A stretch of DNA of 64,000 nucleotides from Malachius bipustulatus (GCA_910589415.1 OU342639.1:14020268-14084267); one strand, 5' to 3'; positions 53,135 to 63,585 are shown, numbered from the stretch's first letter. The notes: a model not told the origin generated them from the letters alone. Numbers and translations: made by a program.

Positions 53135-53363
53135 TTACTCACAGGGATACACAACGGCGATATCAGCGACCTCGAGCAGCAACAAAAAAACGAGACGAGA
53201 TATGATGCGATAGACTGTCTTGACGGAAATTGAAATTTAGAAATTAATTAACCAAATATCACCGTTTTTCCTGTTTTTAACTATTGTAGAAAAGCGCCCT
53301 TACTGATTCAATAACACAATCACGTTTCACTATTTTTAATGAGACAAGTGCAGCAAAATAAAC

Positions 53364-53446
53364 TTATTATTATTATTTTTGAAATAATAATAATTATTAT
53401 TACTCTTATTATTATTATGTATTATTATTATTATTATGATTATTCG
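53364..53446. repeat. TTA/ATT microsatellite (SINE tail)
   Basis: Mixed ATT and TTA trinucleotides. On the minus strand it follows the 3' end of the SINE copy and may be its simple-repeat tail. Confidence 0.8.
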
Positions 53447-53741
53447 ACGTCTTCTAATTGCACCCTTTAAAGCCACCAGATGTGGATTGCCGTATTCTCC
53501 GTTGCCGTAACAAATAACGACCTAGTTGGCTTTGAAGTGTGCTCTTCCACGGAGATTCTATTTCACTGACTACTCCACTCCGGTAATTATGGATTTGAGC
53601 TATATACCAACATTACCCAGCCTCAAGTATGCCATTAAATAGTAGAAAGGACAACACAGACACCCAGAGCTTCACCGAGAATCGAACTCGGGTAGTGATT
53701 CAGCAGATCGCCCACCGAACCACTCGGCCATCGATGTGCTC
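53447..53741 (-). mobile_element. tRNA-derived SINE, second family member
   Basis: On the minus strand the head reads GATGGCCGAGTGGTTCGGTG (box A) and CCCGAGTTCGATTCTCGG (box B), resembling a Ser/Leu-type tRNA. The body repeats the signature of the SINE at 19890: GGCATACTTGAGGCTGGGTA and TTACCGGAGTGGAG. The 3' body is longer than in the first copy. No clean target duplication was found. Confidence 0.8.
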
Positions 53742-54679
53742 TATTTTTTTTTACACTGACTAATTTATGTTAATTTTCCATTAATGTTAAATTAGTTTCT
53801 AGATAAGCGAAAAAAAAAGTAGAAAGATTTTTTTTAAATTGAAAATGCAATGATAAAAATAAAACTCATGGAATGGGCAAACAAATCTGTTGTGGTATGG
53901 TCGGATTGTCTCAATAGTACGTTTACTTTTTTTCGTGTTTTATTCGAGGTATAGCAGGTTACCTCGGGTCCCCTGCTCTTTGTCCTGTTCATTGATGACA
54001 TCACTCATGGGTCATGTGGACTTTCGGCTTTATGCCGACGACCTCAAGATATTCAGGACTATCAAGTGCATTGAGGACTGCTTGCACCTGCAGCAGAACC
54101 TTGAGAAGATCTCTGTATGGCTTAATAATAATAACCTGGAAATTAATGCTAGCAAGTGCAATGTTCTGTCATTCACCGCAGAACAATCCGGTGGAATTTT
54201 ACATGATTATTCTCTGAATGATCAGGTGCTGTGTAGGCCTGAACATGTTCGCGATCTGGGGGTGTTATTTGATAGAAGGCTGTCGTTCTCCTCTCACATT
54301 GAGAGGGTTCTTGCGGAGGCATCGAGGGCACTTGGTTTTATAATTCGAAACACTAGGGATTTTACCAACTTAAATACTTTAAAAGTACTTTACGCTTCAT
54401 TGAGTCTCATGAATAAAAATGGAGCATTTGCTCGAAGTAAAAAGTAAAAGCAAAAGCAAATCCTTCGAAGCAAAAGGTAGAAGGAAAAGCATTTGCTTCG
54501 TTTCTAATGAATAATCATTTGCTTTTGCTTCGTAGTAAATGCTTCGTTATTTACACCATTTGCTACATTTGCAACAAGTCTAAACAGGAATTATTCGAAC
54601 GTTGAAGGAGGGTAGGTATGCATTCTGCGCTGCAGTTGTAATAACCGAAGTCAGTGCTAAACTACGAACTGCGAACACC

Positions 54680-55386
54680 ATGAGCTCCGACGAAGAGAGC
54701 ACGACCTGCGAAGAGAACGATCAACTAAAATTTGTAGAGTTACTGCAAAACTATAAAGTGGTACTAGAAAAATCACAAGTACCCACAATAAAAAAAGCGA
54801 AAGAAAATGCCCTAATTAAATTACAAGCAGAATGGCAGGCGTTGACAGGAAAAACGATAAGTATAAAGCAATTATCTAAAAAAATCAATAACATGAAAAC
54901 AAAAATCAAACAGAAGACAGATATAAATAAAACCGGCAATAAGAAAATAAAGTTGAAGACATGGGAAGAGGTATTTTGGAAGTTAATGGATGGTGACACA
55001 AACCCGACCTTGTGCAATGTACCAGGTAAGATTTAAATGTTTATTAGGTTATAGTTCATTACATGGATTTTATAATTTTATTAGGGGCTGTGCAAATTGG
55101 CGTGCCACAATCGACCGAGACTTCTGTTCCTGTGAATATCTGCTCGGAGTCTGATTCACCCATTTCGGTTGCAGAAACTGCAAAAAGCGCGGTTTCAAAG
55201 AAAATTTAAAAAACTCGTCTTCCGGAAACAACGGAAACACAAAACTTATCAACGGCTGAACTACAGAGACTAGTTTTGTTAGAACAATTAGAGGTCCTGA
55301 GGCTTAAGAAAAGAAAGTTGACCAGAGAGTTAGAACAAGAACAGTTACTCGTTACAGAAAATGGCAAAGTGTTTAGAAAATTGTAA
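54680..55386 (+). CDS. Harbinger Myb/SANT-like DNA-binding protein, one intron, premature stop
   Basis: Exon 1 54680-55025 (MSSDEESTTCEENDQLKFVE start; an upstream in-frame ATG at 54602 is possible). Intron 55026-55084 with GTAAG donor and TTTTATTAG acceptor. Exon 2 55085-55386. Residues 15-115 form a SANT/MADF-like domain (LQAEWQALTGKTISIKQLSK, TWEEVFWKLMDGDTN). The C-terminal part is a coiled-coil-like segment (LSTAELQRLVLLEQLEVLRL). One in-frame TAA at 55207-55209 truncates the frame at roughly residue 157; downstream the frame stays open to 55386, so it is a recent single-base defect. Known role in the family: carries the transposase into the nucleus and helps it bind ends. Confidence 0.82.
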
Positions 55387-55582
55387 ATTTATCTTGCATA
55401 CTTCATAAATCAACATTTATGTTGTTTTGCATTTATCTAAGTTTTCGTTCTTTCTTTTTGATTTTGAATTCCATCTCTAGGATTATGATTACGTTTTTTT
55501 TATTTATTCGGTATGATATGTATTTTCAATGAATTTTGTGTTCCGTGCCTTTGGTGATTATAAATACAATTTTTAACTTACC

Positions 55583-56599
55583 CTACAAATTTTGTTGAAA
55601 AATAAGATGGGCAATTTCTTCCCGCCTTCCCATTCCATTTCTCCTAATATTAATATCGTCATCCACATTTTCCTCAATATGGTTAATTGCGCCGTTATCA
55701 AGCTCCACTTCTTCCACTTCGAAGTCTGGATCGCGTAATGTTTTTGCAATGTTGTGCAGAATAGCACAGCACACTACTAATTTGGGGACATTTTCAAGCT
55801 TCACTCGAGCTTTATATTGCAACATAGAAAACCTTTGCTTCAACTGTCCAAAGCAACGTTCAATACTCGCCCTTTCCTTCTTCAACAACCTATTGTACCG
55901 CGTTTCTTGTGGTGTATTTGGAGTTCGATAGGGAGTCATCAAACAGGGTTCTATTCCATACCCTTCATCTGCCAGGAGCAAAGCTCGTTGTGTGTTGCGA
56001 CGCATAACAGCACAAATGGCAGAGTTTTTCCAGATTTTACTGTCATGGGTAGAACCGGGCCATTGCACAGCTACACTTGTAAATTTCTCTTGTGCATCAC
56101 ACGTAGCTTGTACATTGATGCTAGCGAAACCTTTTCGGTTTATATATTCGTCCCCAAACTGAGAATGCTTTCGAATACGTACATGTGTGCAATCCAAAAT
56201 TCCGATTGCGGCTGGAAACGTATTAGCTTGCTGCCAAAGACGTTGGGCTTCACGTATTTGCTCATCGGTTGATGGAAACTTGATCCATAAATTTGCTTTC
56301 TGCCAGATTTTGCCTGTTACGTCAGCAATTGTTTTTGATACAGTACTCTGATGAATTCCAATTATTTCTCCTACGCCGTTTTGGTAACCAGGATCAGCGA
56401 TATAACGCAAAAACACTTTCATTTTTTGGAACGGCGATAATGCACCACCTCGTGTCTCATTCTCCTCGCCTAAGAAATGGTTGGCTAACCAGTGCACGTT
56501 TTCTTCGTCGAAACGAAACAGGTGTCTAAAATCATTCGGTTGTGTGTTTACGCGTCTTTTGTAGCGTTTAACGGCTCTCGGATTATTAAGAAACGCCAT
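55583..56599 (-). CDS. PIF/Harbinger transposase (HARBI1-like DDE nuclease)
   Basis: An intact frame. I take ATG 56599 (MAFLNNPRAVKRYKRRV, 338 codons), because the 63-codon upstream extension lies in subterminal repeats. A helix-turn-helix-like region (GVGEIIGIHQSTVSKTIADV, residues about 75-95) is followed by the DDE_4 domain: first Asp GILDCTHVRI, second Asp in LLADEGYGIEP (GDSGYP in many relatives), and Glu in RASIERCFGQLKQRF, then VPKLVVCCAILHNIA. All three catalytic acids are present. Length is normal for HARBI1-like proteins (about 350). Convergent to the Myb-like gene, with 196 bp between stops. Likely recent and possibly still active in trans with an intact partner. Confidence 0.95.
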   Translation of the reverse strand: MAFLNNPRAVKRYKRRVNTQPNDFRHLFRFDEENVHWLANHFLGEENETRGGALSPFQKMKVFLRYIADPGYQNGVGEIIGIHQSTVSKTIADVTGKIWQKANLWIKFPSTDEQIREAQRLWQQANTFPAAIGILDCTHVRIRKHSQFGDEYINRKGFASINVQATCDAQEKFTSVAVQWPGSTHDSKIWKNSAICAVMRRNTQRALLLADEGYGIEPCLMTPYRTPNTPQETRYNRLLKKERASIERCFGQLKQRFSMLQYKARVKLENVPKLVVCCAILHNIAKTLRDPDFEVEEVELDNGAINHIEENVDDDINIRRNGMGRREEIAHLIFQQNL

Positions 56600-57206
56600 A
56601 ATTATCAAAGACGTGTCTCTTTCCGAACGCAAAGTCTGGAATGGAGGTACCTTCAAAACAATAAAGCATTTGCTGTAAGTTGCTAGCAAAAGCTTCAGTT
56701 TATTCATATAAACTGAAGTATTTGCTTCTGGGTATAGCAAATGCTTTTCACTTGGTTGTAAAGCAAATGCTCCAAATTTATTTATCATATACTTCGGAGG
56801 TTTTACTTCATGATTTCAAGTAAAAGCATTTGCTCCTGTTTTATTCATGAGACCCATTAGTTCGCTCTAAGCTCGAGTATGCGTCTATTGTGTGGTCCCC
56901 AGGCTATCAGATTTATATTGATGGAATTAAGTCTATCCAGCGTAGATTCTTGAAATATATGCATTATAAAGCTTATGGTGTTTATCCTGTAATCGGCTAT
57001 CCTCATCAAATATTGTTGGACACATTTTCTTTTACTTCTTTGGAGAACGACGATGCTATGTCTCTTTGGTGTTCCTGGTTAAGTTGCTTGGTAATGCAAT
57101 TGACTGCCCACCAATTCTGGAGAGGTTGCGGTTTCGTGTACCAAGGGTGGGCTCTCGACAGAATGAGAAGTTTTATCTTCAGTCTCATCATACCATCGTC
57201 TTAAAT

Positions 57207-57492
57207 AATGCTTTCTGAACGACACACTTGCCCTAACGGTATGGTGAAGACAGTGGTCGATGGATGTTTCAATGGTTATTTCCATCTCATCAGTCTGTCA
57301 CAGCATTTTCCTTGCAAGTCACTATGTTTCCGACAAATCATTTGCTTATATGCTTTGATTTTCTTTCTGACCGGTACACTTCCCTAGTGGTGGTGATGTG
57401 ACAGACTGATGAGATGGAAATAACCATTGAAACATCGATGTCTCTGTCTTCACCATACCGTTAGGGCAAGTCTGTCGTTCAAAAAGCATTAT
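57207..57492. repeat. Inverted repeat of two ~93-bp ribozyme-bearing arms
   Basis: Left arm 57207-57303 and right arm 57399-57492 are inverted copies around a 95-bp loop: AATGCTTTCTGAACGACA versus TGTCGTTCAAAAAGCATT, and GCCCTAACGGTATGGTGAAG versus its complement. Each arm carries the hammerhead core, on the minus strand in the left arm and the plus strand in the right. The left arm is altered at the cleavage region. Confidence 0.9.
57388..57457 (+). ncRNA. Hammerhead ribozyme in the right arm
   Basis: Stem I GACAGA (57400-57405) pairs perfectly with TCTGTC (57443-57448). Core CTGATGA 57406-57412. Stem II GATGG/CCATT (G-U closing pair) around AAATAA. GAA 57429-57431. Stem III ACA/TGT around TCGA (57432-57441). 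Cleavage after C57442 (GTC). GGTGA and TCACC extend stem I past a small internal loop. All core bases conform. It lies just after a LINE RT remnant; whether it is that LINE's 3' end or a separate ribozyme-based element is open. Confidence 0.85.
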
Positions 57493-59445
57493 ATATTGAA
57501 GTGTTTTTCTCAATTCAATCATACCTATAACATAAAAATGCGAATTCTGTTAATTTTTCAAATGCGCCCCCTTATTATTGGTCCTCTTTCTCTTACTTAT
57601 TTAAGATCCAGTTCTGGCACTACTAACGTTGTGACTTACAGGAACAGCATTGGCTACAAATAATGTATTTCTATTACACATAATCAGTTAAAGTCGTATA
57701 CAAAGTCCTTAAACCGACTAAAACATTTGCAGCTAGTCTAGATGGTTGATTCACTCTGGTCCGGAATTTCAGAGAAACGTAACTAAGAAAGAAAGAGGAA
57801 AAAACGAAATAAATTACTCTATTTTGTGGTAAGAGACTAGGAAGAAATGGGTCAGTTATTCCTCATATAACAGAGCGACACCTATTTGCGACGATAAATC
57901 AGGGAAATAATAACCGTTAGTTGTAAGGAAGTTGTTTGAAATTGAGCATCAGTATCAAGGAACTTTTGTGTGAATTATTTACCTATTTGGCATAATGAAT
58001 AGTGAATAAGTCGCATGTTAGGAGTTTTGCCTTAGCATTGTTTATGCAAATGGATCCGAGTGTTCCGTTTAGGGGCATAATTCACGCAGGCGTAATAAAT
58101 AATGACGGTAACAAGTATAGCTGTGCGTCTGGCCTATGCAGATGAAGCGAAGGCGTTATATAAATGCCCCCAAATTAGCACCTATCATAGTGTTGTAATT
58201 GATATAAGTCACGCGTGGTCTGACTCGAGTACATTTATCACTCGTACCTAAGGATTCATCCTTCCTTCTCGGATATTAGATAGGCCAAATTACTCCGCAA
58301 CATGATTTCAATAGATGCCGCCGCCGCCGCCACCGTCCGAGACCAGTTCCATTTGTAAGGATTATTGGGTTAACACTAACACCGCGCCAGGACAACCCAC
58401 GGGATCTCACGATGCAGGAACGACTTGCCTAGTGCCTATACGCCCACTCATCCCTGCTTTACCCTCTCTTCATTCCATTCCACACTCATTCTGTGCCTTT
58501 ATGTAACATCGAATTTGGTATAAGGCCCCTCTAATAAATCTTTCTATGGGGGTGATCTTTTTTTACCAATAGGCCGATGATTCTGATTTTATATGAGAAC
58601 TAGATTTTCCTTAAGTCTTCCTGAAGCCAGGAAGGGCTCTCTTATATAACATTTGCTGTCGTACAATTTCAGACCAGCGACGTGTGTCGTGTCTGACGAC
58701 ACCGACTTTTAGAATGTAGATGCTTTTTTATTAAAAAAGACCTCTTCACAATAATTAATTCCTACACGACTTCAATATTTGAAATTTTTCAAAAACATTC
58801 CTGATTTTAATTTCATTCGTTTGAAAACTGATTGATTTAACGGTAAATCTTGATTTATTGAGGCATCTTGAAAGGATGCTTCGTTCATTTATGATAATAG
58901 TGGCACAACTAGTGGAATTCATTTTTTTTTTACCTCTCTGGCATCTAAGTCTATTTTCAGTATTGTCCCGTTCTGTAATCTTCTGCTATAATTTGTTGTC
59001 CATACAACTCCGTACTCCGTTCTTTAGTTCTATTAAATACCTGTTTATTCTCCAAATCTAAATGGAGAGGTTTTTGAGGTTTTGAGGTTTTGGAGAGATC
59101 TTTGTTTTCATACTTACATATACCGTTTCATTGGACACTGTCCTGTATGCTCCTCCGCTACATTTTTGGAGTGAAGCCTGTTGTGTTCTCAATTTTTTTG
59201 CCCTTGAATTTTCAAGTCCATGTATGTACTCATATTGTAATTCCATATATGAAATTATGGGGATTATAGCATTTACATAATACACGTTAGCGAATAGCCA
59301 ATTTTGTGAATGCTGGCCCCAATTTTTGCAGCTGAATTTCCCGACACTCTAAAATATGTTTATAAATTTTTCAGAGATGTATGACACGTGTTCTTCTAAA
59401 TTCAAATGATATTTGCTATCTCCATTGTAGCATCGTTCGATCTCT
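57493..59445. other. No gene recognised
   Basis: AT-rich sequence. A short CCG run (58317-58333) encodes a proline tract in a spurious frame. No terminal repeats identified. Confidence 0.5.
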
Positions 59446-59449
59446 CCGA

Positions 59450-59705
59450 TGATGTAATAGATCCCTGAGTCAGACGCGAACTCATTTGGGTCTGCCAAAC
59501 TCCGGATGCCAAATTCTCCGCATTTTCATTCATTCCTCCTGCTTGTTGAAATTATATGGATGGTTGTAAATTTCAATTGCTTCACGATGTAATTGGGTGT
59601 AGTAGTATGAAGTAGTGGACAGTACTTTCGTCTATTCAGAGCATATGGGAAGGTCCTAAAGCATGGCGTGTTCTGCGACAGCTGACTTGTCTGTCAGGCC
59701 CAGGC
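59450..59705 (-). pseudogene. Penelope-like element, C-terminal GIY-YIG end, inverted
   Basis: On the minus strand: GLTDKSAVAEHA, then TKVLSTTSYYYTQLHREAIE, IYNHPYNFNKQEE and an RRIWHPEF tail. This is the C-terminus of the Penelope-like GIY-YIG endonuclease. It is joined head-to-head at about 59705 to a plus-strand Penelope piece, an arrangement often seen with incomplete Penelope copies. Confidence 0.7.
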
Positions 59706-59941
59706 GACAGTTTCCCTTGTGTTCGGTACATTTCTCCCTTACCTCAAGAATGTCACGGATCGAATCGGTAAACTCTTGCATCACCACGGCGTCAAAACCA
59801 TCTTCAAACTTACACAACAAGTTCGCGCGATTCTCCGCTCGACTAAAGACTCAATTGATCGACTTTCTTCTGCTGGAGTTTATAAAATACCGTGCTCTTG
59901 TGGTGCGGTCTACATTGGAACTATCAAACGCACAACTGGCT
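59706..59941 (+). pseudogene. Penelope-like element, RT end and GIY-YIG start
   Basis: LPYLKNVTDRIGKLLHHHGV, KTIFKLTQQVRAILRSTKD, and GVYKIPCSCGAVYIGTIKRT. The last contains the GVY...YIG motif with the cysteine pair typical of Penelope-like endonucleases. The reading frame runs on into an unrelated LINE, giving a 122-codon chimera. Confidence 0.85.
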
Positions 59942-61088
59942 TAAATACTCAAACTTCAGTGATGAAGAAGGCCGTGAAGCGGAATCGTTTGCGATCAGCT
60001 GTGGTTTTACCTAGCTCGTTGATGAACCAACCCGCATTCCCGATCGCGAGGGAGAATTCGCTAGTCTTTTGGTTTCTTCTTTTTTGACCACGAACTCTCA
60101 AATATATACAATCGCGGTGAAAGCCACACTGGGTTCTCAGACCACACTAGTCTCAACATCATGGTGTCCTACCAATTACTAGCGTCAAAGAAACAAGTAA
60201 ACCGCGTATCGGCCAAATGGGTAGAACTCAGGGAATATTATCGAGCTTTTCCATGGATGAGTATTTGTTTTGGTTCTAATTATCCATCCAGGGATCTCAA
60301 CAGCGCAAGTCATCTGAACAGGCATAGAAGCCTATATTCCCTTTTCAAAAAAACAGCCTTCGAACAGTAAACAGTTCAACAAAAAGATGCAAGGAAGTTG
60401 TCGCCTCCAAACAACTAGCTTTTCGCTAATGGCGAGAAAGCCCCGATGGCATAAATCACAACAATTTAATCCTTGCTCTAAACAGATGCAAAGAAATAAT
60501 ATATCAAACCAAGGAAGTTCACAACGAAAGAATTAGGAACAAACTTCTCTCCTGCCGTAACGGTTTGAAATCTTTTTGTTCGGTCCCTAAGGCAATCAGC
60601 CAGAACTTCACCAGATCCACGATTCCATCACTTACACGGATAGATGGGACCACCGCATTCACGGCTACTGAGAAGGCGAACTTGTTGACGGGAGTATTTT
60701 CTTCATACTCTTTCGTCGACATTCAGGGAGAAACTCCGCCAAGGTTATGGACGAAGCTATTAACCAACATCTTTTAAAGTACTTGGAAGGAGCTGATATG
60801 ATCAGCGACCACCAATACGGATTCCGCAAACAGAGGTCAACTGGTGATCTCCTCACCTTCGTCACCGAGCTGTGAAACAGCGCAATCGAGCACCATGGGG
60901 AGTCTCGAGGCGTTGCGCTTAATATTTCTAGAGCTTTCGACAGCAGTTATTTTCTCCAAAAAGGCCAACGTTTTGGAGCCAGATTTGATGATGACGGGAC
61001 ACTCTCTTACTCCATTGTGATCTCTTCGTTTACTTTGAGTGAGCCTCGGAGCGAGACCATGTTGCAGGTTTTGCGAAGAGTGCTTCTC
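59934..61088 (+). pseudogene. Second copy of the 10-13 kb Jockey LINE, inside Penelope
   Basis: Starts with sequence matching 13035 on the minus strand (LKYSNFSDEEGREAESFAIS), follows the same order (DEPTRIPDREGEFAS, KAYIPFSKKQPSN-like, RNKLLSC, ISQNFTRSTIPSLTRIDGTT) and ends at the equivalent of 11150 (DHVAGFAKSASP). A large part of RT (including the FADD box) is deleted between 60740 and 60990. It interrupts the Penelope GIY-YIG domain, whose C-terminus resumes at 61089. The 5' junction shares AACTGG with the Penelope sequence. Confidence 0.8.
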
Positions 61089-61310
61089 CCCTGGGCCAGA
61101 CAGACAAGTCAGCTGTCGCGGAGGACGATCCACGCCATATGCTTTAAAAAGACGAAAGTGCTGTCCACTACTTCACACTACTACACCCGGTTACATAGTG
61201 ACGCAATTCAAATTTACAAACATCCAAATAATTTGATCAAACAGAAGGAATGAATGAAACTGCTGAGAATTTGGCATCCCGAGTTATGTCAGACCCATAT
61301 TAGCGTCATT
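61089..61310 (+). pseudogene. Penelope-like GIY-YIG C-terminus
   Basis: GQTDKSAVAEDDPRHM, then KTKVLSTTSHYYTRLHSDAI and QIYKHPNNLIKQKE, ending with a RIWHPEL tail near 61280. It is the continuation of the domain begun at 59941 and the inverted relative of 59450-59705. Confidence 0.8.
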
Positions 61311-62930
61311 CAGGGGCCCTTGAGGTCTTCGGAAATAGCTAGTGGAGGGGGTATGACGTCACCATATCAGTGAACACGAGGAGTGAAAGCCTCGCTTGCT
61401 CAATAGTAACCGCTGATGATGTCTACCGCAGCTGTAGACGAAGCGTTCCCATGGACCAAGTGTAAACGGCCCGGAATCAACTATTGTTTTTTCCTCATTA
61501 GTTCACTATTTCATACTTGGCGCTACTCTTCTATGGAAAACAGAGGAGATTTTCGAATTCCCGTTCCCTGGTAGGTGAAACATTGCCGCAATGAGATGAC
61601 AAGGTACAAGGAAATCGCGAAGGCCGCACATGTGTAGTTATGCATCGGAATCTTCAACAATCTTGGTGTCAACTGGGGTATATTTAATTTTATAGGTTGT
61701 GGCGTGACTTTTTTCCCTTAAAGCATAAAAAAAATATTGTATGGCTGTGGTAAAGCCCAAGTGTCAGAAGTTTTCAAGTAGCCTTAAGGGCCTCTGACGT
61801 AGCCTAACGACTGCGGTGAAGCAGCCGGGACCCCCTTTTTAACGTACCTCCTGAAAGCACAGAAACATTTGGAACAGCTTATTTTGCTGCATTATTATGA
61901 TCCTCTACCGTCGATCGCACTATCAATTTTGCTTTCGACGGCATTTATCTTGTCTATTACTTCTGTTGAATTATTTGCGTGTTTAATCAAGGAGACACCA
62001 ATTCCGTCAAAGCATATACTCAGTTTTTCTATTAAACTAACTATTCCTTTTTTTCTTGACGTTGGACCTTTTGGAATTGGCCACTAAGGTATATAATTTA
62101 TTAATTTATCTGAGAACTCTGTCATGGATACTTTTAATTTTATATCTGGATTTGGGATTTGGATCTTTATTGCTTCGGAGGAGAATCTCATTTAGGAAGG
62201 TGTCCTTTCCGTCCGCTATACTATGCCCTGGGTCAAGATGACTTAATCATATACCGCCCCAGAAAAAAGGGAGCCCGGCTTTCAAATTCTATACTCTCAA
62301 TTATCCTTTAAGGATCGTATGGTTGCTCGCAAAAGAAGATCCAAGGCTCCACTTCTTGAGACAATGGTGCCGCCCTGTTGATCGCCGATTGGCAAAAGGA
62401 TGTGCATTCCGCTAGGGAGGTTCCTGAAACGCTTGGGTGTAACTGTTCTTAACCCCTTTGTGTTTATCGCCCCGATGAGTTTGGAGCCAGTTTTTGAAGT
62501 ACATACCAGATTCTCCGAAATTGCTAAGATGAAAATGTATTTCGTGTAAAAGTTTTTACACCCGGACCCCTTTGGTGTGAGCTAAAAGGAGTGATGTATG
62601 TTATGTTAGGGGGTCTGGCAATTATATAAAATAATTATACGTGAACCACTTTGGTGTAAGTCACATGGAATGATATTGGAGCTCAGCTTTCAAATGCCGG
62701 GCTCCAAAGACTCCCTTTGGGGTCTTTGACAAACAGATACTACCTGATGATCAGAGATTGTTGTTCATAATAGGACCAAAATTTAGTCTTCCAGTCGATA
62801 CCAAACATATAAAATTATTTTAAGAGACGTTGAAAGATTTGTAAAGAAGACATAAAACTATATAAAAAAAAATGGGTTAGGACACAAGCTGCCCTTATAA
62901 CCAAATTCATGTACAAGAACATCTCAAGAA
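61311..62930. other. No gene; possible degenerate hammerhead at 61413-61443
   Basis: CTGATGA (61413-61419), a 6-bp hairpin GTCTAC/GTAGAC and GAA (61440-61442) resemble a hammerhead core 160 bp past the Penelope coding end, where such ribozymes occur. However the next base is G not A, one base intervenes before stem II, and stem I is not convincing. The rest (61500-62930) shows only a weak direct repeat (CTTTGGTGT near 62570 and 62650). Confidence 0.3.
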
Positions 62931-62979
62931 AAAATTCGTTCATGTCAATATTTAAATAAATTCAATATTAAATAGAGGT

Positions 62980-63125
62980 TCCTTAAAGAAAACAATGAAT
63001 TTATGATATCGAGAGCAGACAAAGACGTATTGTCAACCGTCATACAGTCACTCCCAAGACATAGAAGTTTATAACATCCTTAGAAATGACCCAACAACGA
63101 CGTTACAAAGGGAGCTGCTAATCTT
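62980..63125 (+). pseudogene. Penelope-like RT N-terminal fragment
   Basis: FLKENNEFMISRADKD, then, after a frameshift, VYNILRNDPTTTLQRELL. The ADK(G) motif and the DPTxxxQ motif in this spacing are typical of the region before RT block 1 in Penelope-like elements. Very short and broken, so tentative. Confidence 0.5.
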
Positions 63126-63129
63126 ACTC

Positions 63130-63585
63130 ACTGTCGCTCATTGTAAGGCCTTCCATTATATCCGCCACCTGGGTCGCGCCCGATGGGCACCTCAACCGCA
63201 CGGGGACCTCATAATATAGACATGGCATGAGTACCTGAAGGTGTGTAAGATCCTCACTATTATTACTATAATTGGTAGCGGCAGTAGTCTTATCAAAGCT
63301 AAACCTATAAGAACGTGTGGGTGAGTCATACCTCTCAGGAGAATTATTAGAATTTAGTGCTGGCTTCTGTAGTATGAGAAACTTTGGAAATATTACCTCT
63401 CTTTTGCTTTATATAAGTAATTAACTTCCTCCAGTTTTCTGTAAACAGCTGACAGTTGAGTGACACTGTCGACAAAAACTTAAGCTAACTAGCTAATATA
63501 CTCTGGCAAAGATTGTGTTTTAACCATTATTTAATTTTTGTTCCCTCAGTTGGAGGTCTTGGTAGTCGACTACAGAAAGTTTTCA
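63130..63585. other. No gene recognised
   Basis: A GC-richer patch at 63165-63215 contrasts with the flanks but gives no recognised protein. Confidence 0.4.

Larger units (their letters stand above)
54402..56855. mobile_element. PIF/Harbinger transposon with both genes, 2454 bp
   Basis: Ends GAGTCTCATGAATAAAA and TTTTATTCATGAGACCC are inverted copies with one mismatch. The flanks are a 3-bp duplication ATT (54399-54401, 56856-56858), which can be checked against the LINE reading frame. GCATTTGCT-type motifs recur many times in both subterminal regions (54420-54570 and 56660-56840), probably transposase/Myb binding sites. It carries two convergent genes, as autonomous Harbingers do. Confidence 0.95.
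53935..57206 (+). pseudogene. LINE RT fragment split by a PIF/Harbinger element
   Basis: 53935-54401 encodes part of the RT palm: FVLFIDDITH, FRLYADDLKIFRTI (intact YADD), DLGVLFDRRLSFSSHIERVL, NTLKVLYASL. After the insertion the same frame resumes at 56856 with VRSKLEYASIVWSPGYQIYI, RRFLKYMHYKAYGVYP and IGYPHQILLDTFSF, then frameshifts into LERLRFRVPR-like sequence. Joining at the ATT duplication restores the reading frame, so the LINE was there first. 5' truncated. Same clade as the LINE at 31935-35026 but a different family. Confidence 0.85.

Noticed and set aside
53670..53741. tRNA-Ser/Leu-like gene on the minus strand
   Set aside because: Same reason: it continues into the SINE body shared with the copy at 19890-20164.
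54751..55017. 88-codon minus-strand frame rich in Phe/Ile/Leu
   Set aside because: It is the antisense of the Myb/SANT-like coding exon.
58315..58506. 63-codon frame starting with a proline run
   Set aside because: Arises from a short CCG repeat; no homology or conserved structure visible.
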